From an uncultured Mesocricetibacter sp. (GTDB lineage: Bacteria; Pseudomonadota; Gammaproteobacteria; Enterobacterales; Pasteurellaceae), in contig CAJPST010000022.1 of assembly GCA_905373425.1 (NCBI GenBank), forward strand, positions 1 to 16,509: a stretch of 16,509 nt of DNA, read 5' to 3'. A program made the translations under genes and the position numbers. Below are positions 13,204 to 16,509 of the stretch, in pieces. The notes below the pieces were generated by a model. That model had not been told where the DNA came from, made no database searches, and worked only from the letters and a program-made list of their open reading frames with translations. Position 1 is the stretch's first letter, and each line of letters opens with the position of its first letter.

Positions 13204-15069
13204 ATGAAAATAATGGATAAATTAGAAGAATGGCTTGGCGGTACGTTATTGCTTGTCGTCTTTCTGATTCTCATTGCACAAATTCTTGCAAGACAACTTT
13301 TCCATACTCCGTTTATCTGGAGTGAGGAATTGGCAAAATTGCTGTTCGTTTACGTCGGCTTACTCGGCATTAGTATGGCAATACGTTCGCAACAACATGT
13401 GTATATTGACTTTGTAACGAATTTTATGCCTCCAAGTATTAAAAAACTGGCAAATTCTTTCGTTCAACTACTCATTTTTATTTCGATTATATTCTTTATT
13501 TACTTAGGTTACATAGTTTGGGAATCCGCTACATTCCCAATGGAAGCACTGAAAGCAACTTTCAATGCTGATATAACGCAAAAATGGCTTTATGCCGGAC
13601 TGCCGATTGTCGCTACATTGATGTTATTCCGTTTTTGTCAAGCGCAAGCCGAAAACTTTAAAAATAACCTCAGTTATTTACCGGTCGCTTTTTTCGTCGT
13701 AAGTGCGGTCATTATTTTTGCTATTTTGTACATTCAACCGGAATGGTTCAAAGCTTTACGCATTTCCAGTTATGTCAAATTCGGTAAAAACGCGGTGTAT
13801 ATTACCCTAGTTGTTTGGCTGGTCATCATGTTCCTCGGTACACCGGTTGGTTGGTCGTTATTCATTGCAACGTTACTGTATTTCTCAATGACTCGTTGGG
13901 GCATAGTCAATTCGGCCTCTAACAAATTAATTGATAGCTTGGATAGCTTCCCGCTATTAAGCGTACCGTTCTTTATTTTAACCGGTATTCTGATGAATAC
14001 GGGCGGAATCACGGAGCGGATCTTCAATTTTGCCAAAGCTTTACTGGGTCACTATACCGGTGGTATGGGGCATGTAAATATCGGTGCAAGTTTGATTTTC
14101 TCCGGTATGTCAGGCTCAGCCTTGGCTGATGCCGGTGGTTTAGGTCAATTGGAAATTAAAGCAATGCGCGATGCCGGTTATGATGATGATATTTGTGGTG
14201 GTATCACCGCTGCATCTTGTATTATCGGGCCATTAGTTCCGCCTAGTATCGCAATGATTATCTATGGGGTTATTGCCAATGAATCTATTGCAAAATTATT
14301 CATTGCCGGTTTCGTTCCCGGAGTATTAGTTACGATTGCTTTAATGACGATGAACTATTTCGTCTCTAAAAAACGGAGCTATCCGCGTACACCAAAAGCA
14401 AGTAAAGCTGAAATTTGCTCTGCGTTTAAAAGCTCAGTTTGGGCAATTTTAACTCCTGTTTTAATTATCGGCGGTATTTTCTCAGGTCTATTTACTCCGA
14501 CAGAAGCAGCTGTTGTAGCAGCATTCTATTCTATTGTTATCGGTAAATTCATTTATAAAGAATTAACCTTACAATTACTGTTCAAAAGCTGTATTGAAGC
14601 GGTAGCAATTACCGGTGTTACAGTGCTAATGGTAATGACGGTAACCTTCTTTGGTGATATGATTGCACGTGAACAGGTAGCAATGCACATTGCAGACGGC
14701 TTTATGGCATTTGCTGATTCACCAACAATGGTATTGGTAATGATCAACCTATTATTATTATTCTTAGGTATGTTCATTGACGCATTAGCCTTACAATTCC
14801 TTGTTCTGCCAATGTTAATTCCGATTGCGACTCACTTTGGCATCGATCTAGTATTCTTCGGCGTTATGACCACATTAAATATGATGATAGGTATTTTAAC
14901 CCCGCCTATGGGTATGGCATTGTTTGTGGTTGCTCGTGTTGGTAATATGTCGGTCAGTACGGTAACTAAAGGGGTACTTCCGTTCTTAGTGCCAATCTTT
15001 GTCACTTTAGTATTAATTACCATCTTCCCGCAGATAATCACATTTATACCTAATCTGCTGATGCCGTAA
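13204..15069 (+). CDS. siaQM: Sialic acid TRAP transporter, fused small (SiaQ) and large (SiaM) membrane subunits
   Basis: This inner-membrane sodium-coupled TRAP permease (also called SiaT) imports Neu5Ac handed over by SiaP. The 621-residue product joins a DctQ-type domain (about 1-155, four hydrophobic helices near 12-33, 46-63, 85-106 and 128-146) through a linker helix (about 158-178) to a DctM-type domain from about 195. DctM features seen are GTPVGWSLF at 212-220, LVPPS at 344-348 and LTPPMG at 565-570. GAGG (13195-13198) precedes the ATG; a second in-frame ATG three codons later is possible. It lies 72 bases after siaP. The QM fusion is the form known in H. influenzae and P. multocida. 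An uptake signal (13701-13709) falls in the linker-helix region. Confidence 0.96.
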   Translation: MKIMDKLEEWLGGTLLLVVFLILIAQILARQLFHTPFIWSEELAKLLFVYVGLLGISMAIRSQQHVYIDFVTNFMPPSIKKLANSFVQLLIFISIIFFIYLGYIVWESATFPMEALKATFNADITQKWLYAGLPIVATLMLFRFCQAQAENFKNNLSYLPVAFFVVSAVIIFAILYIQPEWFKALRISSYVKFGKNAVYITLVVWLVIMFLGTPVGWSLFIATLLYFSMTRWGIVNSASNKLIDSLDSFPLLSVPFFILTGILMNTGGITERIFNFAKALLGHYTGGMGHVNIGASLIFSGMSGSALADAGGLGQLEIKAMRDAGYDDDICGGITAASCIIGPLVPPSIAMIIYGVIANESIAKLFIAGFVPGVLVTIALMTMNYFVSKKRSYPRTPKASKAEICSAFKSSVWAILTPVLIIGGIFSGLFTPTEAAVVAAFYSIVIGKFIYKELTLQLLFKSCIEAVAITGVTVLMVMTVTFFGDMIAREQVAMHIADGFMAFADSPTMVLVMINLLLLFLGMFIDALALQFLVLPMLIPIATHFGIDLVFFGVMTTLNMMIGILTPPMGMALFVVARVGNMSVSTVTKGVLPFLVPIFVTLVLITIFPQIITFIPNLLMP

Positions 15070-15087
15070 TATAAAAATACAAAATTT

Positions 15088-15163
15088 GTTCCGTCGGCGT
15101 GCAGTCTATGCCGACAAATTAAAATTTAAATCCACCGTTCAATTTTTGAATCGGGTCCTTTTT
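15088..15163 (+). terminator. Two weak stem-loops between siaQM and nanM
   Basis: The first stem pairs GTCGGC with GCCGAC, extended by AATTT/AAATT across a 5-base bulge (about 15088-15120). The second pairs the region around CACCGTTCAA with TTGAATCGGGT (15134-15156) and is followed by five T (15159-15163), so it could be a leaky terminator. Both are imperfect. nanM probably still receives read-through from siaQM, and no strong promoter is evident. Confidence 0.35.
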
Positions 15164-15197
15164 AAAATAAAATACTCAAATAAATAGAGGTAATCCT

Positions 15198-16325
15198 ATG
15201 AAATTTACGAAATCCGCTTTATTTGCCGCTATCGCAATGGCAACATTTTCAGCTCAAGCCGCCTTATATCCTGAATTGCCGGTAGGGCTGAAAAACGGTA
15301 CCGGAGCACTTATTGATGACACTGTATATGTTGGTCTTGGTACAAGCGGTAACAAGTTCTTCGCACTTAATTTAAAAGAAGCTGATGCGAAATGGCAAGA
15401 AATCGCGGCATTCCCGGGCGGTGATCGCAACCAACCAATTTCAGCAGCTGTGGACGGAAAATTATATGTTTTCGGCGGTTTACAAAAAAATGAAAAAGGT
15501 GAACTACAGTTAGTTAATGATGCTTACAGCTTCAACCCTGCCGACAATACTTGGACAAAATTACCGACCCGCTCTCCTCGCGGTATCGTGGGAGCAAGTG
15601 CGGTCAGTTATAACGGTAAAATCTATGTCTTAGGTGGCGTTAATGAATCTATCTTCAATGGTTATTTCCAAGACTACACTGCTGCCGGTGAAGATAAAGA
15701 AAAACAAAAAGAGGTAACCATCCCATATTTTAACCAACGCCCCCAAGACTACTTTTTAACCCCTGAGTTATTAAGTTATGAACCGGCAACCAACAAATGG
15801 TATAACGAAGGTTTATTCCCGTTCCCACCACGTGCAGGTGCTGCATTCTCAGTTAACGGCAATACCTTGTTGGTAGTCAACGGTGAAATCAAACCGGGTC
15901 TACGCACAGCAACAACAGAACAAGGGAAAATCAACCCTAACGGCGTGCAATGGAAAAAATTGGGCGATCTTCCGGCTCCGCAAAACAAAGTTCAAGACGG
16001 TTTAGCTGGAGCTATGGGTGGTTATTCCAATGGAAATTACATTATCACCGGTGGTGCTAACTTCCCAGGTTCAACAAAACAATATAACGAAGGCAAACTC
16101 TTTGCCCACGAAGGATTAAGCAAAGCTTGGCATAAAGAAGTTTATACTTTAAACAACAAAGGCAAATGGAAAATCGTTGGTGAATTACCTGCAGGTATCG
16201 GCTACGGCGTAAGCGTGACTTACAACAATAAAGTGTTGCTTATCGGCGGTGAAACAGATGGCGGTAAAGCTCTTACATCAGTACAGGCGATGAGCTTTGA
16301 CGGTAAAACATTAACCATTGAATAA
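15198..16325 (+). CDS. nanM: Periplasmic N-acetylneuraminate epimerase (mutarotase), Kelch-repeat protein
   Basis: NanM speeds conversion of alpha-Neu5Ac, the form released by sialidases, to the beta anomer bound by SiaP. The 375-residue precursor has a signal peptide with likely cleavage after A21 (FSAQA|ALYPE), so the enzyme is periplasmic. Kelch beta-propeller repeats are visible, each with a Gly-Gly doublet: LYVFGGL near 89-95, IYVLGGV near 142-148, YIITGGANFPG, and VLLIGGETDGG near the C-terminus; characteristic tryptophans (NTWTKLP, NKWYNE) sit between them. GAGG precedes the ATG. It is the last gene of the rightward arm; H. influenzae has the same siaP-siaT-nanM order. A good terminator follows. 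An uptake signal lies at 15596-15604. Confidence 0.95.
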   Translation: MKFTKSALFAAIAMATFSAQAALYPELPVGLKNGTGALIDDTVYVGLGTSGNKFFALNLKEADAKWQEIAAFPGGDRNQPISAAVDGKLYVFGGLQKNEKGELQLVNDAYSFNPADNTWTKLPTRSPRGIVGASAVSYNGKIYVLGGVNESIFNGYFQDYTAAGEDKEKQKEVTIPYFNQRPQDYFLTPELLSYEPATNKWYNEGLFPFPPRAGAAFSVNGNTLLVVNGEIKPGLRTATTEQGKINPNGVQWKKLGDLPAPQNKVQDGLAGAMGGYSNGNYIITGGANFPGSTKQYNEGKLFAHEGLSKAWHKEVYTLNNKGKWKIVGELPAGIGYGVSVTYNNKVLLIGGETDGGKALTSVQAMSFDGKTLTIE

Positions 16326-16350
16326 TGCGTTTTTAATAATTATTTAGTGC

Positions 16351-16385
16351 AAGGCGGCTTAGTGCAAACTACCCGCCTTTTTTAT
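16351..16385 (+). terminator. Rho-independent terminator after nanM
   Basis: AAGGCGG (16351-16357) pairs with CCGCCTT (16373-16379), followed by a TTTTTT-rich tail to 16385. The 9-mer TTAGTGCAA occurs twice (16344-16352 and 16359-16367), once before and once in the loop. Confidence 0.8.
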
Positions 16386-16509
16386 CGCCTTTAAGTATCC
16401 GTTATTTAGTCAAGACTACGACAAAAGTGCGGTTGTTTTTTTTAGTGTTTTTAGTTAAACAGTAAAAATCACAAAAAAATTGTCCGCACTTTCAACTCTC
16501 ATGTTGCAT
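16386..16509. other. Right-end intergenic segment with an inverted pair of uptake signals
   Basis: After the nanM terminator an exact uptake signal (16425-16433, + strand) is followed by an inverted near-match (CCGCACTTT at 16484-16492, one mismatch in the 9-base core). The 50-base spacing makes a tight hairpin unlikely. No ORF or promoter is convincing here. Confidence 0.5.

Larger units (their letters stand above)
23..16433. repeat. Sixteen exact Hin-type DNA uptake signal cores (AAGTGCGGT) across the window
   Basis: Exact cores on the + strand: 23-31, 2170-2178, 2553-2561, 2928-2936, 3431-3439, 5798-5806, 9752-9760, 13701-13709, 15596-15604, 16425-16433. On the - strand: 2391-2399, 4900-4908, 6325-6333, 7175-7183, 10029-10037, 10737-10745. 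One-mismatch copies include 7186-7194 and 16484-16492. They mark DNA for uptake by competent Pasteurellaceae. They were found by eye, so one or two may be missed. They cluster in mfd (five inside, one abutting its start) and are sparse in the siaR-nanA and siaP stretch. Confidence 0.93.

Noticed and set aside
13770..15041. Leftward frames inside siaQM
   Set aside because: They are antisense shadows of a well-supported membrane protein gene, with no domains or ribosome sites.
16425..16492. Inverted uptake-signal pair as a second terminator at the right edge
   Set aside because: The arms are about 50 bases apart and the second copy is mismatched, so a terminator hairpin is unlikely.

Overview
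The window looks like chromosomal DNA from a naturally competent Pasteurellaceae bacterium. It carries 16 exact copies of the 9-base Haemophilus-type DNA uptake signal core (AAGTGCGGT or its complement), about one per kilobase, and every protein resembles Haemophilus, Pasteurella or Aggregatibacter versions. A genus such as Aggregatibacter is my best guess (inference); the sequence alone does not settle it. I see no phage, insertion sequence, CRISPR array, rRNA or tRNA.

Left part (1-7200), housekeeping. The 5' two thirds of thrA (aspartokinase I-homoserine dehydrogenase I) run leftward off the edge. It is preceded by a small threonine/isoleucine-rich leader peptide gene (thrL) and a transcription attenuator. 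Divergent from it is mfd (transcription-repair coupling factor), whose promoter shows that the start codon is the ATG at 2401 and not an upstream TTG. A GFA-family zinc protein follows closely. After a 286-base gap comes gmhA (sedoheptulose-7-phosphate isomerase, for lipooligosaccharide heptose). A terminator built from two inverted uptake-signal cores separates gmhA from the convergent sialic-acid block.

Right part (7241-16509), a compact N-acetylneuraminate (sialic acid) uptake and catabolism locus in two divergent arms. The leftward arm is nanE-nanK-nanQ-siaR-nanA, with gaps of only 9-22 bases, preceded by a separately spaced SGNH-family esterase gene on the same strand. The rightward arm is siaP-siaQM-nanM. 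NanM converts periplasmic alpha-Neu5Ac to the beta anomer. SiaP binds it and the fused SiaQM TRAP permease imports it. NanQ helps anomer interconversion in the cytoplasm. NanA splits Neu5Ac to ManNAc and pyruvate, NanK phosphorylates ManNAc, and NanE makes GlcNAc-6-P. SiaR, an RpiR-type regulator, and CRP (two good CRP boxes, one with perfect half-sites) probably control both arms. nagA and nagB, which follow nanA in H. influenzae, are not here.

The least conventional parts are the cytoplasmic SGNH hydrolase, a candidate sialate O-acetylesterase embedded in the regulatory heart of the locus; the thr attenuator with an uptake signal inside its leader peptide; and a strong intercistronic hairpin between siaP and siaQM.
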